A stretch of 38,784 nucleotides of DNA from a virus: the IMG/VR virus record IMGVR_UViG_3300046794_000317, positions 1-38,784 of that record, one strand, 5' to 3'. The translations under genes and the position numbers were made by a program. Below the pieces are notes generated by a model. It ran no database searches and was not told where the DNA came from. It saw nothing but the letters and a program-made list of their open reading frames with translations. Each line of letters starts with the position of its first letter. The stretch's first letter is position 1. Of the stretch, positions 20,044-27,855 are shown piece after piece.

Positions 20044-20220
20044 ATGGAACCGCGTATTGACCTCGAGACCGCAAGCAAGGTTGACCTTGCGCTCAGCCTT
20101 CTTCCACTCATAACTTGGCTGGAGGCGTCATGCATGCTTGCGTACAGCGGAGTTCCGGAGGATGTAGCGGCGCGGGTGCTGACCCTGCCGGATGCTCGGC
20201 GGGCGCCGGCGGTAGAATAA
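20044..20220 (+). CDS. Possible small protein, 58 aa, divergent from imuA
   Basis: The frame starting MEPRIDLETASKVDLALSLL has a protein-like pattern: an amphipathic helix, then EASCMLAYSGVPEDVAARVL, then an Arg/Ala/Pro end. There is no good ribosome binding site (GAGGGA is adjacent to the ATG; a GTG at 20026 is the alternative). It overlaps antisense the 58-aa frame at 20108-20284, so at most one of the two may be real. Confidence 0.45.
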   Translation: MEPRIDLETASKVDLALSLLPLITWLEASCMLAYSGVPEDVAARVLTLPDARRAPAVE

Positions 20221-20284
20221 GCCGGCCGTCCACCACCCGCGCGACCAGCACCGCGCCGCGCGGCGTGATGACATGAAGGTCCAT
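20108..20284 (-). CDS. Possible last gene of the lysis operon, 58 aa
   Basis: The ATG (20284) overlaps the Rz stop as TGATG, so translation could be coupled. It starts MDLHVITPRGAVLVARVVDG, beta-like, then becomes Pro-rich. It overlaps antisense the frame at 20044-20220. Coupling favours it; the low-complexity end speaks against it. Confidence 0.45.
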   Translation of the reverse strand: MDLHVITPRGAVLVARVVDGRLILPPAPAEHPAGSAPAPLHPPELRCTQACMTPPAKL

Positions 20285-20772
20285 CAGGGCACCATACCGT
20301 TTTCATGCAGGAAGCGTTGGCATGCCCGACCGGTTGCTAGATCTTCCTCAACCTGAAGCTTCAGCGCGACAATATCTCGCTCAACGTCTGGTCGAACCAG
20401 CCGGCCGGGTGAATCGGTGCTGTCGCTGCCGGCGGCGCCTTCGGCTTTGGTGGGGGCGGGAGGTCCGCCACCACATACCGCGGAGCCGACGTACACGCGC
20501 CGAGTAACAATGCGCTCGCGAACAGGGGCCACTTCTTCATGCTTTTTCTCCGTGATGGTTGCGTTGCTGACGGCCTGGCGGACTGCCTCGGCCGCGTTGG
20601 TTTCGGTGCGCTTGCGCACGGCCTCGGCGTCGGCTGCTGCGCGCTCGGCGATAGCGTCAGCGCGGCCAGCTTCGAACCGCGCGGCGCCATAGTGCTTCAG
20701 GCCCAGCCAGCAGCCGACCGCCAGCACGGCCAGCAACAGCACGGCGGCCAGCAGCCGCTCGAGCGCGCTCAC
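20284..20772 (-). CDS. Rz: Rz-like inner-membrane spanin (i-spanin)
   Basis: A 162-residue i-spanin that, with Rz1, fuses inner and outer membranes as the last lysis step. One N-terminal membrane helix (residues about 5-25, LERLLAAVLLLAVLAVGCWL) is followed by a long periplasmic Ala/Glu/Arg-rich coiled-coil region. The GTG start overlaps the endolysin stop (GTGA), which decides it. Rz1 lies inside this gene in another frame. Order holin, endolysin, Rz/Rz1 is classical. Confidence 0.87.
   Translation of the reverse strand: MSALERLLAAVLLLAVLAVGCWLGLKHYGAARFEAGRADAIAERAAADAEAVRKRTETNAAEAVRQAVSNATITEKKHEEVAPVRERIVTRRVYVGSAVCGGGPPAPTKAEGAAGSDSTDSPGRLVRPDVERDIVALKLQVEEDLATGRACQRFLHENGMVP
20361..20540 (-). 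CDS. Rz1: Rz1-like outer-membrane lipoprotein spanin, nested in Rz
   Basis: A 59-residue frame wholly inside Rz. It has a lipoprotein signal ending in LLLGAC (lipid on Cys16) and a short Pro-rich mature part (DLPPPPKPKAPPAATAP), the hallmark of Rz1 o-spanins. The ATG at 20540 has GGAG at a good distance. The C-terminus ends LSEILSR. Confidence 0.87.
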   Translation of the reverse strand: MKKWPLFASALLLGACTSAPRYVVADLPPPPKPKAPPAATAPIHPAGWFDQTLSEILSR

Positions 20773-21236
20773 GACCGCACCTCGGCCGGCAGCACGTCGA
20801 AGCGCGCCAGGTCGCGGCCGCGCATGATCGAGATCAGCTTGTCGGCATAGCCCGGGTCGGTGGCATAGCCGGCCTTGGCCGCGGCGCGCGCCCAGCCTTC
20901 GCCGGTCTTCTCCAGGAAGCACTGGCGGTAGCGCGGGTTGTCGAGGAAGAAGCGGGCGTGGTCGACCAGGCTGTCGCCCATGCTGGCGTACGCGCGGAAT
21001 TGCGCCGTGATCGCCACGCGCTGGTCGTTCAGGACCTCGTGCGTGTTGATGGGCACGGTCGGGCCCTTCCAGCTGGGATCCGCCTTGATGCCGAACAGGT
21101 TGTTGCCGGGTGCGCGGTTGCCCCAACTCGATTCCAGCGCCGCCTGCGCGATCGTGAAGCTGGCCGGGATGCCGCTGGTACGTTGACAGGTGCGGGCTCC
21201 AACCAGGATCTGGTCGATGAATTTATCGGGCGTCAT
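20769..21236 (-). CDS. Endolysin: FlgJ-like N-acetylglucosaminidase (GH73)
   Basis: A 155-residue peptidoglycan hydrolase. It has the glucosaminidase pattern: SGIPASFTIAQAALESSWG with catalytic Glu35, NNLFGIKADPSWKGPTV, FRAYASMGDSLVDHARFF, then WARAAAKAGYATDPGYADKL. There is no signal peptide, so it should reach the cell wall through the holin. The ATG overlaps the holin stop (TGATG). Confidence 0.92.
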   Translation of the reverse strand: MTPDKFIDQILVGARTCQRTSGIPASFTIAQAALESSWGNRAPGNNLFGIKADPSWKGPTVPINTHEVLNDQRVAITAQFRAYASMGDSLVDHARFFLDNPRYRQCFLEKTGEGWARAAAKAGYATDPGYADKLISIMRGRDLARFDVLPAEVRS

Positions 21237-21616
21237 CAGACCATCTCCTTCACGTCCCTTACGATCTCGGCCAAGTCGGCATCGCGGCGCTTGTCGAGGA
21301 AGATGAACAGCGCGCGGATCAGCGCCCAGCCGGGCAGGCCGCAGGCGAAGGCGAAGGCCAGCATGGCGACCATCCCAAACGGATCCTCGACCCAGTGCTG
21401 GAAGCCGAGCCAGCGCACGAGCGCCGAGCCGCCGCCGATCGAGCTGACCAGGGTGCAGATCAGGGCGACGCGCCATTCCTGATCGGTCTTGGGCTTAGTC
21501 AGTGCCATGACCACGAAGGCGGCCAGGCTGGCGCCGATAGCACCCATGCCGGCGAGACCGCCGATGATCTTCCAGCCTGCTACGCCGGCGGCGGTGCCGG
21601 AAATTGGTTCACTCAT
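21236..21616 (-). CDS. Probable holin (three membrane helices)
   Basis: A 126-residue protein with hydrophobic segments at about residues 15-40, 50-70 and 80-108 and a charged C-terminus (FLDKRRDADLAEIVRDVKEM). Position directly before the endolysin makes a holin likely. The start is either MSEPISG (21616) or an ATG five codons earlier (21631); neither has a strong ribosome binding site, as is common for holins with tuned expression. A dual start cannot be excluded. Confidence 0.75.
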   Translation of the reverse strand: MSEPISGTAAGVAGWKIIGGLAGMGAIGASLAAFVVMALTKPKTDQEWRVALICTLVSSIGGGSALVRWLGFQHWVEDPFGMVAMLAFAFACGLPGWALIRALFIFLDKRRDADLAEIVRDVKEMV

Positions 21617-21640
21617 TTGATTTCGATCCATATAAAGAGA

Positions 21641-21663
21641 AAGGCCACCGCGCGGGTGGCCTT
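21641..21663 (-). terminator. Hairpin between tail genes and lysis genes
   Basis: AAGGCCACC (21641-21649) pairs with GGTGGCCTT (21655-21663). Reading leftward it is followed by a broken U-rich stretch (UUUCUCUUUAU). It may lower lysis gene expression relative to tail genes. Confidence 0.5.
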
Positions 21664-21686
21664 GTTGTAGTTGTTGAGGGAGAAGG

Positions 21687-22274
21687 TCAGGGAATCTCGT
21701 GGGGCTCGATGTCGCCCCAGATGATGTCGTCGGCGCGGCCGGCGCCGAGCACGCCGATGGTCTCGAGCTGGCGGAGTCCATCCTGCACGGCGGCCGCGTT
21801 CAGGTCTGCGTACGCGCCGGCTGCCAGGTCCTTCTCCATCACGCGCACGCTGGCAGCGGCCAGGCGCACTTCCTGCGTCGCGGTCGGGTCGTCCACCTGG
21901 GCCATCTCGAAGGCGATCTTCTCGGCCTGCGTGAAGCGGTTGCGGAAGGCCAGCTTCGTGATGTGGCGGATCGAGTTCGCCTTGAAGTCGTGGATTTCCT
22001 GCGCCGACCAGTCACGGACGGTCCGGGTTGAGACTACGACAGTGCGGCTTGCGTCGATGGTGAGGACCTCGCCCTCGTAGCTCTGGTACTTGCCCAGGGT
22101 CGGCCACTGTAATTCGAGGGGCCACCATCCCCATCCGGCATATTCGGCCACGCCGATCCAGGTGAGGTCCGCTATTTGGTCGATGGGGATCTGCGAGTTG
22201 GTGAGGAATTCCGGCACCGACTCGCGCGTGATGACGCCATCTTTCACTTTGACGCAGTTGCTGTAGTCGATCAT
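21687..22274 (-). CDS. Tail-fibre-associated/assembly-type protein, 195 aa
   Basis: The ATG at 22274 follows AAAGGAACA. The C-terminal half (FRNRFTQAEKIAFEMAQVDD, then LRQLETIGVLGAGRADDII) follows the pattern of small phage proteins encoded after fibre genes that resemble fibre assembly factors. The N-terminal half contains many Trp residues (YAGWGWWPLELQWP). The role as fibre chaperone or distal tail protein is inferred from place and pattern. Confidence 0.6.
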   Translation of the reverse strand: MIDYSNCVKVKDGVITRESVPEFLTNSQIPIDQIADLTWIGVAEYAGWGWWPLELQWPTLGKYQSYEGEVLTIDASRTVVVSTRTVRDWSAQEIHDFKANSIRHITKLAFRNRFTQAEKIAFEMAQVDDPTATQEVRLAAASVRVMEKDLAAGAYADLNAAAVQDGLRQLETIGVLGAGRADDIIWGDIEPHEIP

Positions 22275-22285
22275 GACTGTTCCTT

Positions 22286-23059
22286 TCACCAGAATTCGAT
22301 AAGGGCGAAGCCAGCGCCGCCAGTGTTTGTGGAACCACTCGATAAACCAGCGCCGCCGCCGCCGCCATCGCCGCCACTCGGTGCGCCACCAGCCACGCCG
22401 ATAGTGATCTGAGCTGCGCCGAGCGTGTTCGTTGGCGAGCTGGGCCCGATAGCGCCGGGGAAGGTCACGCCGCCACCGCCTGCTGCACCTGAGAGATAGC
22501 CGATGCCAGGCCCGCCTGTCCCACCGGTGGAACTACCTGCCGGGGGCTGAGAGGCAGCGCCTCCACGGCCTGCCGCGCCGCCCCCGCTGCCATTGGTGGT
22601 AGTCAGAGCGTTGCCGCCGTTCGCTCCGTTGAAGTTCACATCACCACCGGACCCGACACCGGCATTGCCACCTGGGCCATTGATCGTAGGCGCGCTCCCG
22701 TTTCCGCCGATTAGCTGGTAGCCAAGACCCTCGACAATCGTTGCTGTCCCATCAAAGCGCACGTTGATCAGAGTCCCCGGCGTCGCCTTGACGATATTGG
22801 AGCCAGCAAAAGCACCGCCGCCTCCGCCTCCCGCGCCGCCGCCAGCGACAACACCACCATTCCCGCCTTTGCCAGTAGCGCCCATGCGTGCATAGGTCGC
22901 CCACTCAGGAATGCGAACGACCTGGTCAGTGCGGACGATGATGAACTGCGCTGGGAAGCCGAGCGTGCTTGCGACAGCTGCGACCATAGTCCGTCGAGGC
23001 AGCCCGGGCGCACTGAGCCCCAGAGTCGGGCCGTTCTGCGTACCGTACGGATATGTCAT
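22286..23059 (-). CDS. Glycine-rich tail adhesin-like protein
   Basis: A 257-residue protein. The N-terminal about 60 residues are an ordinary attachment domain; residues about 70-245 are dominated by Gly-Gly-x and Asn/Ser/Thr runs (e.g. VVAGGGAGGGGGGAF), and the end is hydrophobic (GFALIEFW). Gly-rich domains with polyglycine-II bundles occur in phage receptor-binding tips such as the S16 adhesin, so it may be host-recognition tissue of the tail. It lies between two fibre genes. Function by analogy. Confidence 0.7.
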   Translation of the reverse strand: MTYPYGTQNGPTLGLSAPGLPRRTMVAAVASTLGFPAQFIIVRTDQVVRIPEWATYARMGATGKGGNGGVVAGGGAGGGGGGAFAGSNIVKATPGTLINVRFDGTATIVEGLGYQLIGGNGSAPTINGPGGNAGVGSGGDVNFNGANGGNALTTTNGSGGGAAGRGGAASQPPAGSSTGGTGGPGIGYLSGAAGGGGVTFPGAIGPSSPTNTLGAAQITIGVAGGAPSGGDGGGGGAGLSSGSTNTGGAGFALIEFW

Positions 23060-23061
23060 GA

Positions 23062-23487
23062 TCAGAAGTCCGTATATTCGGCCTTGGCGACGATGCCACC
23101 AGCCAGCGCTACTTGGGTGCCGAAGTACAGGCGATCACCAGCCTCCAGGCGCAGCGGCGTGGTCTCGCTGTAGTCGCCGAAGTAGGTCTTCGTGATGCCG
23201 GCGGCGGTGCCCAGCGTCTGGGCCGGCATCGTCACGGAATCGATCAGGCGCATGGTCGCGTAGGCGTCGGCAGATTTGGCGAGGAACAGGACGAGGCTCG
23301 TTGCGCCAGTCAGCGTTGCGCGTGGCTCAGCGCTCAGCCGCGTGACGATCGCGCCATCCACGCCGGCCTGCATGAGCTGGACGAGGTTGGTCGGCACGTC
23401 GGTGGCGATGTTGGCCGTTGCTGCGGTCGCGACCGCAGTGCTCGTTTTCGGGGTCTGCGCGAACGCAGCAATGTTGGTCTTTGCCAT
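23062..23487 (-). CDS. Tail fibre-associated protein, 141 aa
   Basis: An Ala/Thr-rich beta protein (MAKTNIAAFAQTPKTSTAVA, then LTGATSLVLFLAKSADAYAT and YFGDYSETTPLRLEAGDRLY), with even strands as in fibre or tail-tip domains. The ATG at 23487 is a few bases after the upstream stop. Similar proteins accompany Gly-rich adhesins in temperate phages. Exact role unknown. Confidence 0.65.
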   Translation of the reverse strand: MAKTNIAAFAQTPKTSTAVATAATANIATDVPTNLVQLMQAGVDGAIVTRLSAEPRATLTGATSLVLFLAKSADAYATMRLIDSVTMPAQTLGTAAGITKTYFGDYSETTPLRLEAGDRLYFGTQVALAGGIVAKAEYTDF

Positions 23488-23496
23488 GTTGGATCC

Positions 23497-23925
23497 TTAG
23501 AAGCAGAGGGCGGTGGCTTGCGCCTGGGCCAGAAGGGTTAAGTTGCTGAAAAGGGTGACGGGCTGCCAACTGGCCTGCGACCCGTCGGTGACGAGCGCCT
23601 TGCCTGCGTTACCGGCTTGCGCGGGTAATGCCTGCGTGGTGCCGCCGACCCAGACGCGGGTCGCGGCGTCAACGTCGTCGACATACTTCTTATTTGCCGC
23701 GTCACCGGCCAGCACCGGCGCTCGCAGCCCTGTGATCCCAAAGTTGTTCCACGGGATGTCGCTGGTCGGACCGCCCTGGCCGTCACGTGTGATGACGTTC
23801 GAAAGGGCGGCCGCAATGTCGTTGGTCTGGTCGTCGAAGTTCGCCGGCAGGATCGGAATCTGCTGGGCCGCTTCGTTCACCCAGACGTGCTTGGGTACAA
23901 AGAGCCCTTGCCCGTTGTATGGCAT
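23497..23925 (-). CDS. Tail fibre N-terminal-like protein, 142 aa
   Basis: The ATG at 23925 has AGGAG. Residues about 60-95 contain the fibre-type motif ITGLRAPVLAGDAANKKYVD, widespread in phage tail-fibre shafts, followed by a repeat-like beta part. It is short for a full fibre, so it may be an anchor for the Gly-rich and 141-aa proteins. Directly upstream is the hairpin at 23946-23968. Confidence 0.7.
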   Translation of the reverse strand: MPYNGQGLFVPKHVWVNEAAQQIPILPANFDDQTNDIAAALSNVITRDGQGGPTSDIPWNNFGITGLRAPVLAGDAANKKYVDDVDAATRVWVGGTTQALPAQAGNAGKALVTDGSQASWQPVTLFSNLTLLAQAQATALCF

Positions 23926-23936
23926 GTTGTTTCTCC

Positions 23937-23968
23937 TATAATGCGAAAGGCCGCACTTGGCGGCCTTT
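23937..23968 (+). promoter_or_regulatory. Perfect -10 box and hairpin before the rightward mini-gene
   Basis: TATAAT at 23937-23942 with a weak TTGTAT 16 bp upstream would fire rightward. A 9-bp hairpin (AAAGGCCGC 23946-23954, GCGGCCTTT 23960-23968) follows; it could also act as a leftward attenuator before the fibre gene. Confidence 0.4.
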
Positions 23969-23975
23969 TCAGGGG

Positions 23976-24116
23976 ATGAAATTGAACAGTTCTCAGATTG
24001 CAGGCTTCTGCGTGCTCGTCGGCATCGTTGGCTACCCGGCGCTGGTCTGGATCGTCAACAAGCTGGATGAGCGGCGCGCGCGTAAAACCGTGCGCCGCAT
24101 GCGAGACCTGAACTAA
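23976..24116 (+). CDS. Rightward single-helix membrane protein, 46 aa
   Basis: The only rightward gene inside the late region. It starts MKLNSSQIAGFCVLVGIVGY (ATG 23976) or two codons later at a TTG better spaced to AGGGG, has one membrane helix (AGFCVLVGIVGYPALVWIV), then a basic tail (LDERRARKTVRRMRDLN). Its stop is just inside the end of the convergent ejection gene. A moron expressed in the lysogen is a reasonable idea but unproven. Confidence 0.55.
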   Translation: MKLNSSQIAGFCVLVGIVGYPALVWIVNKLDERRARKTVRRMRDLN

Positions 24117-26128
24117 TTTCCTTCTTGGCTGACCGGCTTCGTCGAGCGCAACGCGCTGATGATCGACGAGTTGAGCTGGTCGGGCGGCGCGGTCAGCAAG
24201 CCGGTGTCGCCGAGCTGTCCTGCCAGTGCCCGCGCGATCATCTGCTTCTTACCCAAGGCTGTGATGGCCTTGCCGACCACGGGGATCTCCGACGCCATGT
24301 CAAGCACCGCGCTACCGGTGTTCGATCGGTTGACAGGTGAGAAGGCAGGTTCGGAGTGGATGTACGATCCCACCCGGCCGACTGTGTACAGGTCGTCCGT
24401 GATCTCCGGTCCATAGAGTGCATTCAGCTTCTCGGTGCCGCCCAGGTTTCGCAGTGCTTTCGCGTAGCGCTCGGGCGAAAACGACTTATCGCCACCCATG
24501 TTTTCACCGAACGCGCCACGCTGGATATGGTCTCCGACCTGCCCGCGCGCCACATCGAGCGCGGCCGGCGACTTTGTCTGCAGCAGGTCGACCAGGTTTT
24601 TCACGTGGTCGACATCGCCATTCACCAGGTATTTCTGGCCGAAGTCTTCCGGCGCGATCTTGCCCGCCGCAGCATCGGCCAGCGCCGGCACGTTGTCATG
24701 CAGGGCGAATCGCTGCGCAGCCATCTGCCGCGGGCCGGCGAACACGCCACCGCTGTCGTCGGCGCCCAGCACAGCACCCTTCACCGATTTCGCCAACTGG
24801 GTAAGCGCAGCATTCGTCGCCGGATCCGCGCTCCGGTTCGCGTTGATCACTTTCAGGAGCCGTTCCGCATCGTCGACCCCGAACACCTTCTGCTGGGTGC
24901 CACTCATCAGCCCGAGCGAGTCGAAGTTGTTCCGCACGCCGGTCGGCACCTTGTCGCCGAAGTTGTGCAGCACCTCGGCATAGTCCTGGGCCAGACCCTT
25001 GAGCGGCACGTTGAGCTTTGCGCCCGACGACTGCTCCGCAGCCTTATACGCGGCCGACACCTGCTTGCTCATCGAATCGTCGATGCTCGCAAGGGTGTCG
25101 ATAATTTGCTTACCACCGTGGTAAGGCTCCTGCGCGTCACCAACGGCGCCGCTCAGCACTTTCGCCAGTTGGGAATTCTGGGTGTTGAACTTCTGAAGCA
25201 GCGGCGCTCCGACTTCGAGGCCACGCCAGTTCTGTTCACGCGCGAACAAGGCGGGATCGCGCGTCACCTGGCCAAGGGTCAGCGACATCCCCAGGCGCTT
25301 GGCGTCGGCCGCACGCGCGGCTGATGCCGCATCGGCGCCCGGCGTGCTGGCCAGGATGGAGGCCGTGCTGTTCTGCAGCTCCTGCTGGACGGCGGGCGAG
25401 GGCGGCAACGGCGATTCACCGAGCACCGACTCCACGGCCGCAGGAGCAAGATGCGGATTGCCGGGTGATGGCGATACCGTGTTCCGCACCTTCGCAGCAG
25501 CACTGCCCGCAGCTGCACCGCCGAGCGATCCGGCGATGCCGCCAGCGATGCCGGCGCCCAGCTGCCACCCTGGTCCGAGGCCAGCCTCGCGGGCACCACC
25601 AGCAGCAGCAGCCCCGGTTGTTGCGGCGACGAGCTGGTTGCCTGGGACGGCGGTGAGCACCTTGCCGGCGGCGCGCACGGCGGGGCTGGTCGCGTTGGCC
25701 AGCACCTTGCCGGCCGCATTGGTAGGCCCCAGGCCGAAGCCTGCAGCTGCGACGTCCTGAACCATACGTTCATTGCCGTCTCGCGGCACCGGAAACACCT
25801 TGTCTTCCGCGCGCTGGATGACTTGCGACGGCATGCCCAGGCGGGGGATCGACGTACCGGCCACCGAATTGACGCCGTCGACGCCCAGGTTGATCGCGGA
25901 GTTCAGCGCATCGCCGAGCATAGCCGGAAGGCCGGTAACACCCGTAACGGCTGCGCGTCCGGTCAGGCCGAGCGCGCGGCCCATCTCGCTCAGGGCACCA
26001 GGCGGTGCCGGTTGCGGCTGTGACGGCGCCGCCACCTGAGCGTTCAGCCTGTCGAGCGGGCTGGCAGGCTTCGCGCCTGCCGCCTTCCCGGCCAGCTGCG
26101 AGTCCAGAAGATCGAGGGGGTTTGTCAC
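24113..26128 (-). CDS. DNA-ejection (internal virion) protein, 671 aa
   Basis: A long Ala/Gly-rich protein in the place of podovirus ejection proteins. N-terminal near-repeats PLDLLDSQLA and PLDRLNAQVA (residues about 4-13 and 23-32) precede a hydrophobic zone (about 45-220; LGAGIAGGIAGSLGGAAAGS) able to insert into membranes. The rest is helical and charged. Such proteins are expelled before the DNA and build a channel through the envelope. The ATG overlaps nothing; its upstream partner stops by ATGA coupling. Confidence 0.72.
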   Translation of the reverse strand: MTNPLDLLDSQLAGKAAGAKPASPLDRLNAQVAAPSQPQPAPPGALSEMGRALGLTGRAAVTGVTGLPAMLGDALNSAINLGVDGVNSVAGTSIPRLGMPSQVIQRAEDKVFPVPRDGNERMVQDVAAAGFGLGPTNAAGKVLANATSPAVRAAGKVLTAVPGNQLVAATTGAAAAGGAREAGLGPGWQLGAGIAGGIAGSLGGAAAGSAAAKVRNTVSPSPGNPHLAPAAVESVLGESPLPPSPAVQQELQNSTASILASTPGADAASAARAADAKRLGMSLTLGQVTRDPALFAREQNWRGLEVGAPLLQKFNTQNSQLAKVLSGAVGDAQEPYHGGKQIIDTLASIDDSMSKQVSAAYKAAEQSSGAKLNVPLKGLAQDYAEVLHNFGDKVPTGVRNNFDSLGLMSGTQQKVFGVDDAERLLKVINANRSADPATNAALTQLAKSVKGAVLGADDSGGVFAGPRQMAAQRFALHDNVPALADAAAGKIAPEDFGQKYLVNGDVDHVKNLVDLLQTKSPAALDVARGQVGDHIQRGAFGENMGGDKSFSPERYAKALRNLGGTEKLNALYGPEITDDLYTVGRVGSYIHSEPAFSPVNRSNTGSAVLDMASEIPVVGKAITALGKKQMIARALAGQLGDTGLLTAPPDQLNSSIISALRSTKPVSQEGN

Positions 26129-27855
26129 TTGATTGCTCCCATTTCGGACAGGGCCTTCACCTTTTCACGGAAGTGCGGATCCTGAGCCGCCATTCGCTTT
26201 GCAAACTCGGTCTGTTGCTTCGGGTCGTGCATCGAGTACCACTGGAATACGCGCGGGTCGGCAACGGCGTTGAACTGCGACTCGGCCTTCTGGTAAGCGG
26301 CCGGGTCGTTGTTCAGGTAGTGCTGTTGCAGAACGTTCGCCTTGGCTACCAGCATGCTGTTTGCGGCCTTCAGGTTCTCGGCTGCCTCCGCGATCGCCGC
26401 CTTCGGCATCTTGGAGTTCGGATAGGCCGAGCTGATGATCGCCCTGGCCGCATCGGTGGCCATCCCACCCTGGCCGAGCTGGGCGACGATCTGCGCGGCG
26501 TTCTTGTCCAACAGCACCTTGGCCGTGTTCGCGTCGGTGGCCTTTTCCGAGCCGGCCATCGAAAGCAGCGAATTCACATACTGCAGCTTGTCCGCAAACT
26601 GGCCGGTGCTCGCCCGAGATGCTAAGTCCTGGATTGCGTCCAAGCGCGAGTTCACGGTCTGTGCGTTCGACACCGCTTCGTTCAGCGGCTTCCATTTCTC
26701 GGCGAGGGCGGTCTGCTGGCCGGTGCGCGCCGTCTGGATCGTAGGATCGGCGCCGAGCCGTGGCTGCCCCTGCGCCTGCTGGTAGGCAGCGAGGGCAGCT
26801 TTCGCGTCCGGACTCCCTTTTGCGGCGGTAGCCTGCAGGTTGGCCAGCATCTCCGGCGATAGCGTGCCGCCGGTCCAGGTGCCGCCAACACCAGCTTGAG
26901 CACCACCGGCCGCCGCGGCCGGCCCGGCGCGCATTGGCACGGTCGACCCATTCGGCAGCGTCACGTCGCGGATCGCCGCGTCGGCCTTCGCCCTCTCTGC
27001 CGCACCTACATTCGACGCATTTCCCTGTGCGTAGCCAGGAATCGCAGAGGCAGTCGGCGCGACGGGATTCGTGAAGTCTGCCGTCATGCCGTCGGCCATT
27101 TTCGGATTCTGGAGCACTGGTTTGTTCGTGATCGGGTCGAGCGCGACGTTGCCCTGAGCCACCTGCACAGGGGCGATGTAATTCGCCTTGCTCACGGCGC
27201 CAGACAAAGCCTGATTCCATTGCGGGGAGCCGCGCTGGATACCTTGGGCGATCAGCTGCTTCTCGATGTCCGTCGGCGCGGGAGTGGTGCGATCGCGAAT
27301 ACGCGCCTCGATCTGCCCGGCCTGATCGTACAGTGCCTTAGCCTTTTCGCTGAATCCGAGGGCCTCGAGTGCGCCGCCGCGCTGGCGCAGCGTGCGCGCT
27401 TGCGCCGCTTCGGCTGAGCCATCGGCGGTCGGAGCGGACTGCGGCGGCTGCCCAGGCGCTACGGGCGCGCCTGCTGGAGCGGGCAAGCTCGCTGGCGGAG
27501 CGGCGGCTGGCGCCGCTGCGGCCATAGGGGCTTGAGCGCCGCTGGCGGCTGGCGGTGCGTCCTCGCTGTTTGCCGCCGCAAGCATGCGACCCTGCATTTG
27601 CGCCTGCGCCGCCTGTGCTGCGGCGACATCGTGAGTGGCGCCCTGCATCTTGCTGCTCGCCGTATAGCCGTTCAACGCCTGCGCCAGCACCGATAGTGGG
27701 CTGATGCGGCCATTCTGGCCGCCCGGCGCCTGGATCGGCTGCAACGACTGACCGCGCAGCGCCTGCGCGAGTGCCAGCTGCTGCTGGGCGGTCATTAGCT
27801 GCTCGTTGATGTCGGCGTTGCTCCTGCCGAGGTAAGAGGTATCGATCGCCATCAT
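26125..27855 (-). CDS. DNA-ejection (internal virion) protein, 576 aa
   Basis: An Ala/Gln/Pro-rich, largely helical protein (starts MMAIDTSYLGRSNADINEQL). A Pro/Ala linker lies at residues about 80-150 (PAAAPPASLPAPAGAPVAPG). The C-terminal part has regular heptads (AAENLKAANSMLVAKANVLQ). It is translationally coupled to both neighbours (ATGA). No enzymatic motif is seen. Assigned by place between the S74 protein and the membrane-active partner. Confidence 0.7.
   Translation of the reverse strand: MMAIDTSYLGRSNADINEQLMTAQQQLALAQALRGQSLQPIQAPGGQNGRISPLSVLAQALNGYTASSKMQGATHDVAAAQAAQAQMQGRMLAAANSEDAPPAASGAQAPMAAAAPAAAPPASLPAPAGAPVAPGQPPQSAPTADGSAEAAQARTLRQRGGALEALGFSEKAKALYDQAGQIEARIRDRTTPAPTDIEKQLIAQGIQRGSPQWNQALSGAVSKANYIAPVQVAQGNVALDPITNKPVLQNPKMADGMTADFTNPVAPTASAIPGYAQGNASNVGAAERAKADAAIRDVTLPNGSTVPMRAGPAAAAGGAQAGVGGTWTGGTLSPEMLANLQATAAKGSPDAKAALAAYQQAQGQPRLGADPTIQTARTGQQTALAEKWKPLNEAVSNAQTVNSRLDAIQDLASRASTGQFADKLQYVNSLLSMAGSEKATDANTAKVLLDKNAAQIVAQLGQGGMATDAARAIISSAYPNSKMPKAAIAEAAENLKAANSMLVAKANVLQQHYLNNDPAAYQKAESQFNAVADPRVFQWYSMHDPKQQTEFAKRMAAQDPHFREKVKALSEMGAIK

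Noticed and set aside
22286-24116. A diversity-generating retroelement in the fibre region
   Set aside because: No reverse transcriptase gene exists anywhere in the window and no template/variable repeat pair was seen.
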